This document shows, piece after piece, positions 15,772 through 15,878 of a DNA stretch of 15,878 bases. The notes under the pieces are model-generated. The model was not told the DNA's origin. It saw only the letters and a program-made list of their open reading frames with translations, and did no database searches. Position 1 is the stretch's first letter; each line of letters starts with the position of its first letter. Source of the DNA: Bacteroidia bacterium (GTDB lineage: Bacteria > Bacteroidota > Bacteroidia > Bacteroidales > Rikenellaceae); assembly GCA_025999315.1 (NCBI GenBank), contig BNXD01000035.1, positions 1 through 15,878 of the forward strand, given 5' to 3'. Both the position numbers and the translations under genes were made by a program.

Positions 15772-15878
15772 GCCCCGCGCGCAATGGCCTCAAAAGACTT
15801 TTGACAACGGACAGACTTAAGGTCAAAGCAGGAAGGCTACCTGTCTTTCGACTCCCCGCCCGCCCCCCCCCCAGCGGC

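Larger units (their letters stand above)
15505..15878. other. 374-bp hairpin-rich non-coding region at right edge
   Basis: No gene is supported. Structures seen are: CCGCC (15601-15605) and GCCCGCC (15624-15630), both able to pair with the same GGCGGGC (15609-15615), the second followed by TTT; two diverged hairpin repeats at about 15645-15735; a stem GGCTCTTTTT (15749-15758) with AAAAAGAGCC (15762-15771); CAAAAG-A-CTTTTG at 15791-15803; and ten consecutive C residues at 15863-15872 near the window end. Confidence 0.75.

Noticed and set aside
15505-15878. Possible tRNA or small RNA gene
   Set aside because: Hairpins are present, but no cloverleaf with a TTCGA-type T-loop and CCA-stem geometry could be built by eye.

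Overview
The window looks like a chromosomal segment of a GC-rich member of the Bacteroidales, most likely Alistipes-like (Rikenellaceae). That placement is an inference. It rests on a BACON-repeat lipoprotein, a large PiT-type phosphate permease with a PhoU-like tail, a DUF2400/TIGR02757 gene, A-rich leaders without clear Shine-Dalgarno sites, and a base composition well above that of Bacteroides proper. All recognisable genes lie on the + strand. No tRNA, rRNA, CRISPR array, transposase or phage gene was seen.

Layout. (1) Positions 1-8338 hold two unusually repetitive envelope genes. The first is the 3' part of an OmpA-like/TPR protein with a roughly 350-residue Ala/Lys/Glu-rich TolA-like tail. 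After 45 bp comes a 1912-residue lipoprotein made almost entirely of about 19 BACON/Ig-like repeats. A strong intrinsic terminator at 8391-8428 closes this unit. (2) Positions 8429-9388 are non-coding and crowded with structure: two near-identical copies of a palindromic intergenic repeat, enclosed by 19-bp terminal inverted repeats with an AAAAT direct repeat just outside each (a MITE-like arrangement), followed by two strong GC hairpins. (3) Positions 9389-12737 carry a phosphate permease and lpxD (lipid A synthesis), 58 bp apart. (4) Positions 12738-13189 are non-coding and hold a third, shorter copy of the palindromic repeat. (5) Positions 13190-15504 carry lolD (ATPase of a lipoprotein-release type ABC transporter), a DUF2400 gene of unknown function and a trmN6-like tRNA adenine methyltransferase, spaced 49 and 61 bp apart. 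(6) Positions 15505-15878 are non-coding, with several hairpins, a pair of diverged hairpin repeats and a poly-C run.

The gene content is mostly envelope biology (surface lipoprotein, OmpA/TPR protein, lipid A, lipoprotein transport, phosphate uptake) with one tRNA-modification gene. The least ordinary parts are the repeat-built gene pair at the left and the mobile-looking intergenic repeat family. No complete new multi-gene defence or mobile system is visible.
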